A stretch of DNA of 64,000 bases, taken from positions 19,560 to 83,559 of the IMG/VR virus record IMGVR_UViG_3300045974_000167; one strand, 5' to 3'. This document shows positions 33,258 to 41,472 of the stretch, one piece after another. The notes under the pieces were generated by a model. The model was given only the letters and a program-made list of their open reading frames with translations, was not told the DNA's origin and ran no database searches. How positions within the stretch are numbered: the first letter of the stretch is position 1; every line of letters starts with the position of its first letter. The position numbers and the translations under genes are program-made. The stretch comes from a virus.

Positions 33258-34003
33258 TGACCGTCAAGTTCAACTCCCCATTCACCCCCAAGGTGATGCC
33301 AAAGATTGAGGATCTTCCCGGTGCCAAACCGGTTGACCTCAAGAAGCATAAGCGTACTGCCTCAGGGGAACTGCGGCGCGAACCCGCTGCGACCTCGGAA
33401 CGTCAGAAGGCTAAGGTAGAGGTCGAGGTAGCTGTTGAACGTGCGATTAAGACTGGCGAAATCGTCGTGCGGGAGAAGGGTGCAATCGTTGACACGACTG
33501 ACCCTGAGCTTAGAGAACACTTTGGTCGTATGTTGTTCATGGGGGCTACCCAAGACCTCATCTGCGAAGTCCTAAAGATCCAGCGGGACACCTACCGCCG
33601 ACTCAAGCGGCTGCACCTTGAATCCGTCGTAGAATCCCTTGCCGAAACCGGCGTGATGGGGATGGTTGCCCTCTCCTTCGACAAGATGGAGATGGCGTCT
33701 ACCAAAACCCTGCAACTCATCAACTCCCTTGGGGTATCGGAGAAGGACCGCGCCGACCTCATTGGTGCTGTCCGACTCTTAAAGGATATCGAAAACGATA
33801 AGGTGTCGATGCTCGTCAAGACGGGGGCAATCAAGGTGAAGAAGCGGGCCGAAATCTCCGCGCACCTTGAAGTTCTCTCCGGTAGCTCTCAGCCGCTCCT
33901 AACCGGTGAAAAGGCGCAGCAGGTTATGGTCAGGGTAATGGCCGACCTCGTTGATGCTATCGAGGACGACGATGAATCTGACGGCGGCGAAGAGAGCGAT
34001 TAG
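33257..34003 (+). CDS. terS: Probable small terminase subunit
   Basis: This protein of 248 residues has a disordered basic N-terminus, a helix-turn-helix-like segment (LREHFGRMLFMGATQDLICE, then VLKIQRDTYRRLKRLH) and helical oligomerisation region, ending in a very acidic tail (DAIEDDDESDGGEESD). It directly precedes and overlaps the large terminase gene by 32 bases, the classic position. It would recognise the packaging site. Confidence 0.72.
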   Translation: MTVKFNSPFTPKVMPKIEDLPGAKPVDLKKHKRTASGELRREPAATSERQKAKVEVEVAVERAIKTGEIVVREKGAIVDTTDPELREHFGRMLFMGATQDLICEVLKIQRDTYRRLKRLHLESVVESLAETGVMGMVALSFDKMEMASTKTLQLINSLGVSEKDRADLIGAVRLLKDIENDKVSMLVKTGAIKVKKRAEISAHLEVLSGSSQPLLTGEKAQQVMVRVMADLVDAIEDDDESDGGEESD

Positions 34004-35792
34004 AGATGTAGCGCCGGAATACCGGCGTCACATGATGCTGTGCATCGAGGATGCGCTGCGGGGAGACAACCGCGCCCTCTCGAAGTACAAGCACATGCCC
34101 GTGGACGTTCGTACGTTCATCGAGGCTGATTATTACATGCAGTCTGTGACCGCTACCGGGCAGAAAATCATCTACCCGGAAGTGATGAAGCATCTCGTAG
34201 AAATCAATGAAGGTGACTACGACGAGGTTGTGCTAACAGGGGGCATCGGTGCTGCAAAATCCACTATTGGCGTCTATACTCAGGCGTATCAGCTCTACTT
34301 ACTTAGTTGTATGGCTGATCCTCAAGGTTACTTCGGCCTCGATCCCTCTTCCGAGATTGTCATCGTCTTCCAATCTCTTTCCAAGACGTTAGCGGAAGAG
34401 GTTGACTATGACCGGTTCCGGTCGATGGTGGAACGTACTCAATACTTCCAAGAGAAGTTCCCCCACAACAAATTCGTTGAGAACCAACTAGAGTTCCCGA
34501 ACCGCATCATCGTAAAACCAATCTCTGGTTTAGAGACAGGCGCAATCAGCCAAAACGTCATCGGGGGGATGATCGATGAAGTTAACTTCATGGCCGTTGT
34601 GGAAAAGTCTAAGATGGCGGATGGCGGTACTTACGACCAAGCGACTGCTCTTTACAATTCGATTGCACGCCGCCGTAAGTCGCGCTTCCTCAAAGCTGGG
34701 CGAATGCCTGGGCGACTTTGCTTGGTATCTTCTCGTCGTACTCCCGGTCAGTTTACGGATAAGAAAGAGGAAGAGGCTAAGTCCAACCCCAAGATTTACG
34801 TATATGACAAGCGTGTCTGGGAGATTAAGCCCCCCGGAACCTTCTCCAACGAAAGATTCCATATTTTTATCGGGGACGGAGCCCGACAGCCCCGGGTAAT
34901 TGCGGACGGGGAGATTATCTCAGAAGATGATCGGCACCTTATCGATGCCATCCCCATCGAGTTCAGGGCAGACTTCACCGATGACATCACCAAAGCCCTG
35001 CGTGATATTGCCGGTAAGAGCACGCTTGCCATACATCCGTTCATGCCTCGGCGGGAGGATGTGGCTGCTAACTTCGGGCGTCGTCCTAGCGTCTTCACGG
35101 TAGAGGTTTTCAACCAGCAGGGATTGAAACTTAGGATTCGGGATAACCTAGTTATTCGTAATCCTGATTGCCCCCGCTGGGTTCACATCGACTTAGGTAT
35201 TAGCAGCGACTCGGCGGGCCTCGTTATTGCTCACGTTCCTAAGTTCATGGAGATGAAAAGAGGGGAGGGTACAGAATACCTCCCCGTGATAGAGGTAGAT
35301 GGTGCCTTAGAGATTCCCCCTCCTCCGGGTAAGCGTGGGGAGATCGATTTCGCGGGCATCCGCCGAATCCTCTACAAGCTCCGGGACATGGGAATGCAGA
35401 TCAAGTGGGTCAGTCTTGACTCGTTCCAATCCACCGACACGATGCAGATCCTTAGAAGGAACGGGTTTATCGTAGGCTATCAATCGATAGATACGACTAA
35501 CGTGCCGTATGATTTAACGAAACAAGCCCTGTACGACCATCGGGTCATTGCCCCAGCCCATGAGAAACTGGTAAAAGAATTAGTGTCTCTAGAACGAGAC
35601 TTTAGGCGTGGGAAGGTAGACCACCCAGCCAAGGGGTCCAAGGATATCGCGGACTCGCTAGCTGGGGTTATTTTTGGCCTGAGTATGAGGCGTGATGTCT
35701 GGGCTCAACACCGTATTCCGCTATCCCAGGCAGTTTCAATCGCGTCCCATATCAATGACCATGAAGACTCAAGGAGTATCCCCCGTGAATAG
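33972..35792 (+). CDS. terL: Large terminase subunit (packaging ATPase and nuclease)
   Basis: This protein of 606 residues has a P-loop LTGGIGAAKST (90-98) and an EIVIVFQSLS strand nearby. The C-terminal nuclease has RNase-H-like acidic residues in WVHIDLGISSDSAG, KWVSLDSFQS and KDIADSLAGV. ATG 33972 follows GAGGA and gives a 32-base overlap with the small subunit. It cuts concatemers and pumps DNA into the procapsid. The P-loop GAAKS variant is known in other phage terminases. Confidence 0.93.
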   Translation: MNLTAAKRAIRDVAPEYRRHMMLCIEDALRGDNRALSKYKHMPVDVRTFIEADYYMQSVTATGQKIIYPEVMKHLVEINEGDYDEVVLTGGIGAAKSTIGVYTQAYQLYLLSCMADPQGYFGLDPSSEIVIVFQSLSKTLAEEVDYDRFRSMVERTQYFQEKFPHNKFVENQLEFPNRIIVKPISGLETGAISQNVIGGMIDEVNFMAVVEKSKMADGGTYDQATALYNSIARRRKSRFLKAGRMPGRLCLVSSRRTPGQFTDKKEEEAKSNPKIYVYDKRVWEIKPPGTFSNERFHIFIGDGARQPRVIADGEIISEDDRHLIDAIPIEFRADFTDDITKALRDIAGKSTLAIHPFMPRREDVAANFGRRPSVFTVEVFNQQGLKLRIRDNLVIRNPDCPRWVHIDLGISSDSAGLVIAHVPKFMEMKRGEGTEYLPVIEVDGALEIPPPPGKRGEIDFAGIRRILYKLRDMGMQIKWVSLDSFQSTDTMQILRRNGFIVGYQSIDTTNVPYDLTKQALYDHRVIAPAHEKLVKELVSLERDFRRGKVDHPAKGSKDIADSLAGVIFGLSMRRDVWAQHRIPLSQAVSIASHINDHEDSRSIPRE

Positions 35793-36435
35793 TGGGAATA
35801 ATTGTTTAGGGCGAACTGTTCTAGTCATTGGGGCACATCCCGACGATTTGGAAATGAATGCCGGTGGGACAATCCATAAACTAATCCAATCTGGAGCAGT
35901 GGTATCCACTACAGTTTTAGCTAGCCATACCACCTTCAATGGTGATAGATTACTCGAATCAAACCGCGCCCAAATCAAATTGGGTATCGTCGGGATGGAG
36001 TTTGCTGGAGGGATTGACACTAAATTAGCTGATTCTAAGGCCATGTTAATTGATCTTCTTGATAGTAAGATAAAGATCATCAAACCGGATACAGTCATCA
36101 CCCATTTTCACGCTGATACGCATCAAGATCATGCCGCCTGCTACGATATCGTAATGGCGGCAGCGCGTTGTGTACCAAACATCCTGCTGTTCAAGCCGAC
36201 GTTTCCATCAGGCAGACCCGACATCCCGTTTCACCCTAACTTCATCAGCAAGCTCTCCGACGAGAATATGATCGCTAAGATTTCTGCCATGAGCGAGTTC
36301 GTATCTCAGCGTAATAAATACGGAGAGGATAAGTGGCTTGAATCCCTTAAGTCTACTGCGGCGGGCGATGCTTGGACGTATGGTGGCTTCCACGGGTATG
36401 CGGAAATCTTTCAAGTCTCACGTTTAATGGGGTAG
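35785..36435 (+). CDS. PIG-L-family deacetylase
   Basis: This protein of 216 residues has the zinc site AHPDDLEMNAGG (HPDD plus E) and ITHFHADTHQDHAACYD (HxDxHQDH), as in N-acetylglucosaminyl-phosphatidylinositol and mycothiol-type deacetylases. GTG 35785 is chosen because AAGGAG lies eight bases before it; ATG 35761 would lie deep inside the terminase gene. It would remove an acetyl group from an amino-sugar, pointing to a sugar-modification pathway with the nearby glycosyltransferase and WbqC genes. Confidence 0.85.
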   Translation: MNSGNNCLGRTVLVIGAHPDDLEMNAGGTIHKLIQSGAVVSTTVLASHTTFNGDRLLESNRAQIKLGIVGMEFAGGIDTKLADSKAMLIDLLDSKIKIIKPDTVITHFHADTHQDHAACYDIVMAAARCVPNILLFKPTFPSGRPDIPFHPNFISKLSDENMIAKISAMSEFVSQRNKYGEDKWLESLKSTAAGDAWTYGGFHGYAEIFQVSRLMG

Positions 36436-36449
36436 TGCAATCAATTGCA
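36436..36449 (+). repeat. Palindrome copy between PIG-L and next gene
   Basis: TGCAATCAATTGCA starts with the base after the PIG-L stop and ends just before the GGAGGG ribosome binding site of the next gene. Confidence 0.85.
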
Positions 36450-36459
36450 CGGAGGGCGT

Positions 36460-36909
36460 GTGGGAGTAACCTTAAGAACACAAAAATCTGAACGTCCGGT
36501 TGAGAGCCTGACGTTAGATGAAGCGATTGCTGAAAGGCAACGCTTAGTTAAAACTACGATGGACGCGCAGGATGAACTCAGCGACCGAAATCGTATCGGA
36601 ACCGATGGAAAAAGGATCTCTGCCCACGACTACTGGGCGTGGCACCGTACTGTATCGAAGGTAGTCCGCGACAATCAACACCGCATGGGTTTACTGCGTG
36701 AACACATCAGAAAGATGCGGCAGCGTTCGTCTGTCGCAGAGGCCAAGGTTGAGGACGTAACTGATCGGGGCCTACTCAAATCAGCATACGAACTGCTCTG
36801 CACGCTTGCTAGAGAAGATGTTGATTTTGATGCTCACGAACAGGCTCTCATGGACGTTATCCGAGAACGCATCCAGGGAACCTCACCAGTTAATGGAGGT
36901 CGTAAATGA
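36460..36909 (+). CDS. Coiled-coil protein, unknown
   Basis: This protein of 149 residues is highly charged and helical. GTG 36460 lies three bases after GGAGGG. It overlaps the thymidylate kinase gene by four bases, so it is co-expressed with it. Confidence 0.68.
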   Translation: MGVTLRTQKSERPVESLTLDEAIAERQRLVKTTMDAQDELSDRNRIGTDGKRISAHDYWAWHRTVSKVVRDNQHRMGLLREHIRKMRQRSSVAEAKVEDVTDRGLLKSAYELLCTLAREDVDFDAHEQALMDVIRERIQGTSPVNGGRK

Positions 36910-37610
36910 TTTTCGTGCTTGAGGGGTTGGATGGGTGTGGCAAGGGGACACAAGCCGAAATTCTAATCAAGAGTCTGCTGAAAACAGATCCGACAACCGG
37001 ACTAGTAAAGTTTCCCGACTACACGACGCCCATCGGGAGACTGTTGCAGGATTGGATGCACGGAATGATCGGGGTCTGTGCAACCGACGAAGCACCCATC
37101 GTTCCCCTTCCCGGCCAGAGCGCACTCGCCCTACAGGCTATTCTCCTAGCAAACAAGACGGAGCAGGCCGACCTCTTGTGGGGTTATAAAACCATCGGAA
37201 ACCTCGTAGTAGACCGGTACTGGCAGTCGGGCGTTGCCTACGGTGCGGGCGTTGATGGTTTGGACTACGATTACATGGTCCGAATCAATAGAGGACTACC
37301 CGCCGCCGATATCAACTTCCTTATCAATATCCCTGTCTCAGTAGCTTTAGAACGTCAGGCTTTACGCGGCCGTAAGGATATCTACGAAGGCCGTCGTGAT
37401 GCGCGTGATGCGATGGAGCGGTGCAACACCGCGTACGTCCAGTTGTGGGCTAGAATGGCAAATCGTGATCCCACTGCTTGGGTAGTAGTTGATGGAACTC
37501 GTCCCCGTGATGAAGTGGCAGCCATGATTCTCGCGGAAGTAATGGCGTTCAAACAAGCACGAGATCCTAGCTGGCTGGCCGACGACTCTCATCCAGTTAG
37601 TGCGATTTGA
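36906..37610 (+). CDS. tmk: Thymidylate (dNMP) kinase
   Basis: This protein of 234 residues has the P-loop EGLDGCGKGTQAE, VVDRYWQSGVAY (the DRY motif) and a LID-like RRDARDAMERC segment. It phosphorylates dTMP, or a modified dNMP, for phage DNA synthesis. Some 60 bases before the stop a 17-base repeat (CAAGCACGAGATCCTAG, 37554-37570) lies inside the coding region and repeats after the stop. Confidence 0.85.
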   Translation: MIFVLEGLDGCGKGTQAEILIKSLLKTDPTTGLVKFPDYTTPIGRLLQDWMHGMIGVCATDEAPIVPLPGQSALALQAILLANKTEQADLLWGYKTIGNLVVDRYWQSGVAYGAGVDGLDYDYMVRINRGLPAADINFLINIPVSVALERQALRGRKDIYEGRRDARDAMERCNTAYVQLWARMANRDPTAWVVVDGTRPRDEVAAMILAEVMAFKQARDPSWLADDSHPVSAI

Positions 37611-37628
37611 CCAAGCACGAGATCCTAG
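37554..37628 (+). repeat. 17-base direct repeat flanking the end of tmk
   Basis: CAAGCACGAGATCCTAG is identical at 37554-37570 and 37612-37628. It belongs to the dispersed ACGAGA family. The first copy is within tmk, the second lies two bases after its stop, as if the last part of the gene had been duplicated or recombined. Confidence 0.9.
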
Positions 37629-37654
37629 ACATCTAGCTAGCAAGGACACGAGAC

Positions 37655-38131
37655 ATGGCTATCCACGGACTAGCAGCGAGACCCTCCCCCACCCCCATCC
37701 GGGATCCCGTAGTAGTAGAGAGACTGCCTAGTACGGAGAAGGACATCAAGTCTCCCTTCCGCGCAACTCCTGGCTCCGCTGGCCTAGATTGGTCCCTTCC
37801 TAGGGACGTTTCCATCTGGCCCGGACAGACCTTGGTTATTCCCTCAGGATTCAAGATCGAGATCCCGCATGGACTCGTCGGCCTGATGCGTACGAGGTCA
37901 TCCTCACGTAAGCGAGGGCTGTCCGTGGATGGCACCATCGATAGCGATTACCGTGGCGAGGTAGGAATCAGCCTAAGAAATCTTACGACTGAGCCTATCT
38001 GTGTTAAGCGAGGAGAAAGAATCGCCCAGATGGTAATCGTAGATGCCCACCTATATATCAATGTAATCGAGGGGCATGTTAATATGAACACCGTCCGAGG
38101 CGAGGGCGGCTTCGGCTCGACGGGGGTATAA
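37655..38131 (+). CDS. dut: dUTPase
   Basis: This protein of 158 residues carries all five trimeric dUTPase motifs: PGSAGLDWSL, MRTRSSSRKRGLSV, DSDYRGEVGISLRN, RGERIAQMVI and RGEGGFGSTG. It hydrolyses dUTP to dUMP, preventing uracil incorporation and feeding thymidylate synthesis. The gene follows the kinase after 44 bases that hold the ACGAGA repeat. Confidence 0.95.
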   Translation: MAIHGLAARPSPTPIRDPVVVERLPSTEKDIKSPFRATPGSAGLDWSLPRDVSIWPGQTLVIPSGFKIEIPHGLVGLMRTRSSSRKRGLSVDGTIDSDYRGEVGISLRNLTTEPICVKRGERIAQMVIVDAHLYINVIEGHVNMNTVRGEGGFGSTGV

Positions 38132-38135
38132 CCTA

Positions 38136-38172
38136 TTGATTTTAGGGGAGTACCTGTGCTATACCAACCCGT
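38136..38172 (+). promoter_or_regulatory. Leaderless promoter of second HNH gene
   Basis: TTGATT (38136-38141), 18 bases, TATACC (38160-38165), then ATG 38173 seven bases later without a ribosome binding site. Confidence 0.6.
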
Positions 38173-38664
38173 ATGAGGGAACTACAAATCTCAAAGGGTT
38201 GTACCGCTTTAGTAGATGACGAAGATTTTGAGTTAGTTTCAAAATGGAGATGGTCGTATTGTAAGGGGTACGCCGTTAGGCGAGAGCGTTACGGGCCTCG
38301 TAAAGAGAACCGAGCCAAGTGGATATACCTACATAGATTCGTGTTGGGGCTCACGGATAACTCTGGATTATCCACCGATCATATAAATCGTAACCGTTTA
38401 GACTGTAGAAAAGAGAATCTACGATTAGTTTCTCACAGAGAAAATTGTCTCAACACCCCCAAGAAAACATACAAGCACGGAGCGTCCTCTAAATACAAAG
38501 GAGTTTCTTTCAACAAGAAACTTAAGAAATGGCGCGCTAGAGTGTACGAGCATGGAAAAGAAATGCTGGTTGGGAATTTCCTAACTGAAGACGAGGCCGC
38601 ATTAGCGTATAATGCTATGGTTACGAAGCTGCGTGGTAATCTAGCCACGCTAAACGCGGTTTAA
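38173..38664 (+). CDS. HNH homing endonuclease with AP2-type C-terminus
   Basis: This protein of 163 residues combines an HNH core (LHRFVLGLTD, then STDHINRNRLDCRKENLRLV) with a C-terminal AP2-like DNA-binding domain (SKYKGVSFNKKLKKWRARV, then FLTEDEAALAYN). Codon use is A/T-rich compared with dut upstream, a sign of separate origin. It sits between dUTPase and a structural-type gene with its own leaderless promoter. Confidence 0.9.
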   Translation: MRELQISKGCTALVDDEDFELVSKWRWSYCKGYAVRRERYGPRKENRAKWIYLHRFVLGLTDNSGLSTDHINRNRLDCRKENLRLVSHRENCLNTPKKTYKHGASSKYKGVSFNKKLKKWRARVYEHGKEMLVGNFLTEDEAALAYNAMVTKLRGNLATLNAV

Positions 38665-38673
38665 GGAGAGACA

Positions 38674-38961
38674 ATGGGATTCGTTCTTGGTGGGACAAAC
38701 GTAGTCCAGGCTATTACTGCCAGCAGCGCCGTCGTTACCGGCGTCAAGTCTGGGCAGCCGTACCTTGTTACCTCTACTACAGATTGCTACCTTGCAATCG
38801 GTGGGGCGGCGGCGCTTAATGCCGGTATCTTCATCCCTGCTAAGTACCCGCAGGTGCTACGCTTCGGCTCAGACCTTGGTGCAGCTAACGTCGATCTCCG
38901 TGTAATCGGAACTACTGGGTACATTCATCTGAACCCTGGTAAAGAGATCGGCAACGACTAG
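38674..38961 (+). CDS. Small virion-type protein
   Basis: This protein of 95 residues with a beta-rich fold contains the VTSTTDCYLAIGGAAA pattern frequently seen in small phage structural or decoration proteins. AAGGAGA precedes ATG 38674. Followed directly by a palindrome and a strong terminator. Confidence 0.65.
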   Translation: MGFVLGGTNVVQAITASSAVVTGVKSGQPYLVTSTTDCYLAIGGAAALNAGIFIPAKYPQVLRFGSDLGAANVDLRVIGTTGYIHLNPGKEIGND

Positions 38962-38962
38962 C

Positions 38963-39018
38963 TGCAACTGATTGCAGGACGGACGCCCCAAAATGTAGGG
39001 GTGTCCGTCTTTCGTTTT
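38963..39018 (+). terminator. Palindrome plus rho-independent terminator
   Basis: TGCAACTGATTGCA (38963-38976) is followed by GACGGACGCCCC (38978-38989) pairing with GGGGTGTCCGTC (38998-39009) and TTTCGTTTT. This closes the left half and starts the accessory region. Confidence 0.88.
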
Positions 39019-39038
39019 GCAGAACGTTGTGCGATGCT
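39015..39038 (+). promoter_or_regulatory. Class B accessory promoter
   Basis: TTTTGCAGAACG followed by TGC-GATGCT (GATGCT at 39033-39038) matches the GCAGAACG...TGnTAnnnT pattern shared by several accessory units. The CCATGGAGGGA leader follows. Confidence 0.55.
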
Positions 39039-39079
39039 CACCATCTCACGACGCCCGCACACCCATGGAGGGATTATTA

Positions 39080-39340
39080 GTGATTGACCTTATTCGCGGT
39101 ACCATGCTGGCGGCGATTGCCAACCGCCGTACAGGTACTTTCTCCTGGCCCGACGACTATTGCTGCTCAGAGAAGTGGTACTACTGGGTCCATGTTACCT
39201 GGGTAGACGACTGGAATCGTGAAGGTCGTGTAACTGAATGCATCGAGTTCCTGCTCAAGTGGCTTGATAGCGATGCCAACATCCAGCGGGCGCTCGATAA
39301 GGCCATCGAGTGGAAGGCCAAGTGGGGTACTGATACATGA
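39080..39340 (+). CDS. Unknown protein
   Basis: This protein of 86 residues is tryptophan-rich (DYCCSEKWYYWVHVTWVDDW). GTG 39080 lies seven bases after the leader's GGAGGG. Function unknown. Confidence 0.58.
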   Translation: MIDLIRGTMLAAIANRRTGTFSWPDDYCCSEKWYYWVHVTWVDDWNREGRVTECIEFLLKWLDSDANIQRALDKAIEWKAKWGTDT

Positions 39341-39531
39341 CCGAACCCAAGACTGACGAACTCGTTGGACCCTTCAAGATCAAGAAGACTGAACACGAAC
39401 GGGGGGAACCGGCCTGGGAGCGTATGGCTAACAACGTCGCCCGAAACTTCGTCGGGGGCATGGATGAATGCAAGACCTGCGGGCGTCCTCGCGTGCAGCG
39501 GTACTGCTGCACTTTCTGCGGGGGCGAGTGA
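39337..39531 (+). CDS. Zinc-ribbon protein
   Basis: This protein of 64 residues ends in CKTCGRPRVQRYCCTFCGG, a four-Cys ribbon. It overlaps both neighbours by a few bases. Confidence 0.62.
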   Translation: MTEPKTDELVGPFKIKKTEHERGEPAWERMANNVARNFVGGMDECKTCGRPRVQRYCCTFCGGE

Positions 39532-39881
39532 TGAGCATCAAGGACATGGAAGTCCCCTTCGGGTTCAACCAGGGGCATCGCACCGATACATTCGTTGCCA
39601 TTAGAGAACTGGGATTCAATTCCATGGGGGCGTTCGTAGTCAACGGCTACAGTACCCCGCCGCCTGAGCCCAGAGGAACGTTCTTCACCTCTATCCCGAT
39701 TAGCAAGAAGGAATACCGCGAGAAGCATCCTACCCAGGCGGGATTTCACCTTACTAGGCTAAGAATCATCTTCTACGATGATTGGGGTGAGAGGTACAGC
39801 ATCTACGCCGCCCCGGCAATCTTGAAGCAGCTTGCATACGAGTGCGTTATTAACGGTATTCCGGAGACAGCGGGGGGCTAA
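39531..39881 (+). CDS. Unknown protein
   Basis: This protein of 116 residues is aromatic-rich. The ATG overlaps the preceding stop. No family recognised. Confidence 0.6.
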   Translation: MSIKDMEVPFGFNQGHRTDTFVAIRELGFNSMGAFVVNGYSTPPPEPRGTFFTSIPISKKEYREKHPTQAGFHLTRLRIIFYDDWGERYSIYAAPAILKQLAYECVINGIPETAGG

Positions 39882-40279
39882 TGAACCTAGGATTCACCGG
39901 TACCCGTGAAGGGATGAGCCAACGGCAGAAACTTGCCCTTGGGGAACTCCTTGACGGTAGATACAGTATGAACATCGGTGACTTCCATCACGGGGACTGT
40001 CAAGGCGCGGATACCCAGGCGCACTTGATTGCAAAATCCCGGGGATGGAACATCATCATCCACCCGCCCGACCAGACCTACGCCAGAGCATACAACACAG
40101 GGTTCTCCTCCATTCGTATGCCCATGCCGTTCCTGGCTAGAAACCACAACATTGTCGATGAATGTAGTGCATTAATCGCGGCCCCGCGAACCGAGAAGGA
40201 AGAGTTAAGAAGTGGTACATGGGCCACCATCCGCTATGCTTGGAAACAGGGCAAGACCGTCGTAATCCTCAACCCGTAG
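39881..40279 (+). CDS. SLOG-domain (YspA/DprA-like) protein
   Basis: This protein of 132 residues shows a nucleotide-binding SLOG Rossmann fold: LGFTGTREGMSQRQ, the central HHGDCQGADTQAHLIAKSRG (GGxxGxD-like phosphate loop) and FLARNHNIVDECSALIAAP, then a final strand KTVVILNP. SLOG proteins bind nucleotide derivatives such as ADP-ribose-type signals. In a phage it could sense or neutralise a defence signal, which is speculation. A palindrome variant is at 40020-40033. Confidence 0.75.
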   Translation: MNLGFTGTREGMSQRQKLALGELLDGRYSMNIGDFHHGDCQGADTQAHLIAKSRGWNIIIHPPDQTYARAYNTGFSSIRMPMPFLARNHNIVDECSALIAAPRTEKEELRSGTWATIRYAWKQGKTVVILNP

Positions 40280-40295
40280 TCAATGGAGTGACCAG

Positions 40296-40523
40296 ATGGG
40301 CAATGACTTCCCGAACGACCTCGTTGGTTCTTGGGCTACCTACCTTACCGCTTCCAAGGGCGAAGTCCCGTGCAAGATTCGCGGCGCACACGCTACGAAG
40401 GGTGATACCTACTTGGTGGTCGAGATTGCTTCCGGCCCCAACAAGGGCGAGCTTGTGACCGTCCCCGCCTTCCGCATCAAGATCGGATTGTCTGACGAGG
40501 CGCGAGCCATCCTCACCAAATAA
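40296..40523 (+). CDS. Unknown small protein
   Basis: This protein of 75 residues, beta-rich with alternating hydrophobics (GDTYLVVEIASGPNKGELVT), resembles an SH3-like barrel. It uses the CAATGGAGTGA leader. Confidence 0.6.
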   Translation: MGNDFPNDLVGSWATYLTASKGEVPCKIRGAHATKGDTYLVVEIASGPNKGELVTVPAFRIKIGLSDEARAILTK

Positions 40524-40525
40524 AC

Positions 40526-40554
40526 TTGTCAAACGTAGCGTGACCTGCTACAAC
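40526..40554 (+). promoter_or_regulatory. Promoter
   Basis: TTGTCA (40526-40531), 17 bases, TACAAC (40549-40554), preceded by TGC at the extended -10 position, then the CCATGGAGGGA leader. Confidence 0.8.
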
Positions 40555-40589
40555 ACAATCTGACGTTGCACACAATCCATGGAGGGACG

Positions 40590-40982
40590 ATGTTCTTTTC
40601 GATGCTCGACAGGTACAAGGACCGGATGGGGGACTACAATGCCCCCCCGCCTAACTTCAAGGAAGTCACTGCTGACGAGTTTGCGAAAATACCCCATCTT
40701 AGTGGGGTGCCGGACAAGCTCGAATACCGGCAGATTATCCTCACAGACAACCGTAGCCCTCTGATTGACGGGGTGTTGCATTGGTACAACGACGGTCACG
40801 GGTGGATGATCAATCAAGTGTACTGGAACAAGGAAAAGTCCCAGTTCGAGTACACGCTGCGCTTCTACACCTTCTCTATTTGCGAGCACGACTTCGGCAA
40901 GGACGAAGGTACCGCGATGTTTGAGCACAAGTTCACCTGCAAGAAGTGCGGCTATACGTACGGATACGACTCAAGCGGATAA
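40590..40982 (+). CDS. Unknown protein with C-terminal zinc ribbon
   Basis: This protein of 130 residues ends with CEHDFG...FTCKKCGYTYGY, a ribbon after an aromatic domain. ATG 40590 follows the leader GGAGGGACG. Confidence 0.65.
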   Translation: MFFSMLDRYKDRMGDYNAPPPNFKEVTADEFAKIPHLSGVPDKLEYRQIILTDNRSPLIDGVLHWYNDGHGWMINQVYWNKEKSQFEYTLRFYTFSICEHDFGKDEGTAMFEHKFTCKKCGYTYGYDSSG

Positions 40983-41002
40983 CCAACACAAAGGGGTGCG
41001 TC

Positions 41003-41272
41003 TTGAACAAAGAGAGCCGAGCCCTGTGGTTTCTCGTCGGTGCGATAGCAATCATTCTTCTAGAGGTCGGCGGCGCGGCTGTAGCCATGGGGACGTATGA
41101 CCCTCCTCCTGCTACCGCAGACTACGGAAGAAACATCGGACGAGAGGTAGTGGTCTACATCGATGAGCATGTCCCCGGCAACAAGCCGGTAGTTAAATAC
41201 TCCGGTTGCCGCCCTGAGGGGCTCGCATTCCGGCGCAAGCCACCCGAAACCACAAAGGCTAAGAACAAGTAA
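41003..41272 (+). CDS. Single-pass membrane protein
   Basis: This protein of 89 residues has an N-terminal transmembrane helix (about residues 6-28) and a polar C-terminus. The TTG start follows AAGGGGTG at six bases. Function unknown. Confidence 0.6.
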   Translation: MNKESRALWFLVGAIAIILLEVGGAAVAMGTYDPPPATADYGRNIGREVVVYIDEHVPGNKPVVKYSGCRPEGLAFRRKPPETTKAKNK

Positions 41273-41472
41273 TGTCGGATAACTTACCGTTCGGAAGTGA
41301 CGGACCCATCCGTAAGATCATCTCCAAGGAACCCTTCATCGACAAGATGTTCAAGATTGAACGCTTTCGGGTCAAGTTAGAGTGCGGTCATACCGTGTTT
41401 CGGCGGAAGCGGATGTTCCCCAAGGGTACCTTCATCAAGTGTGAGAAGTGCCCAGGCACGAAGGATCTATGA
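41272..41472 (+). CDS. Small zinc-binding protein
   Basis: This protein of 66 residues is basic, with LECGHTVFRRKRMFPKG and CEKCPG forming a C-H-C-C site. It overlaps the previous stop by one base. Confidence 0.62.
   Translation: MSDNLPFGSDGPIRKIISKEPFIDKMFKIERFRVKLECGHTVFRRKRMFPKGTFIKCEKCPGTKDL

Noticed and set aside
34655-34668. TACAATTCGATTGCA as another palindrome copy
   Set aside because: It has one extra base in the centre and a mismatch in the left half, so it does not fit the dyad.
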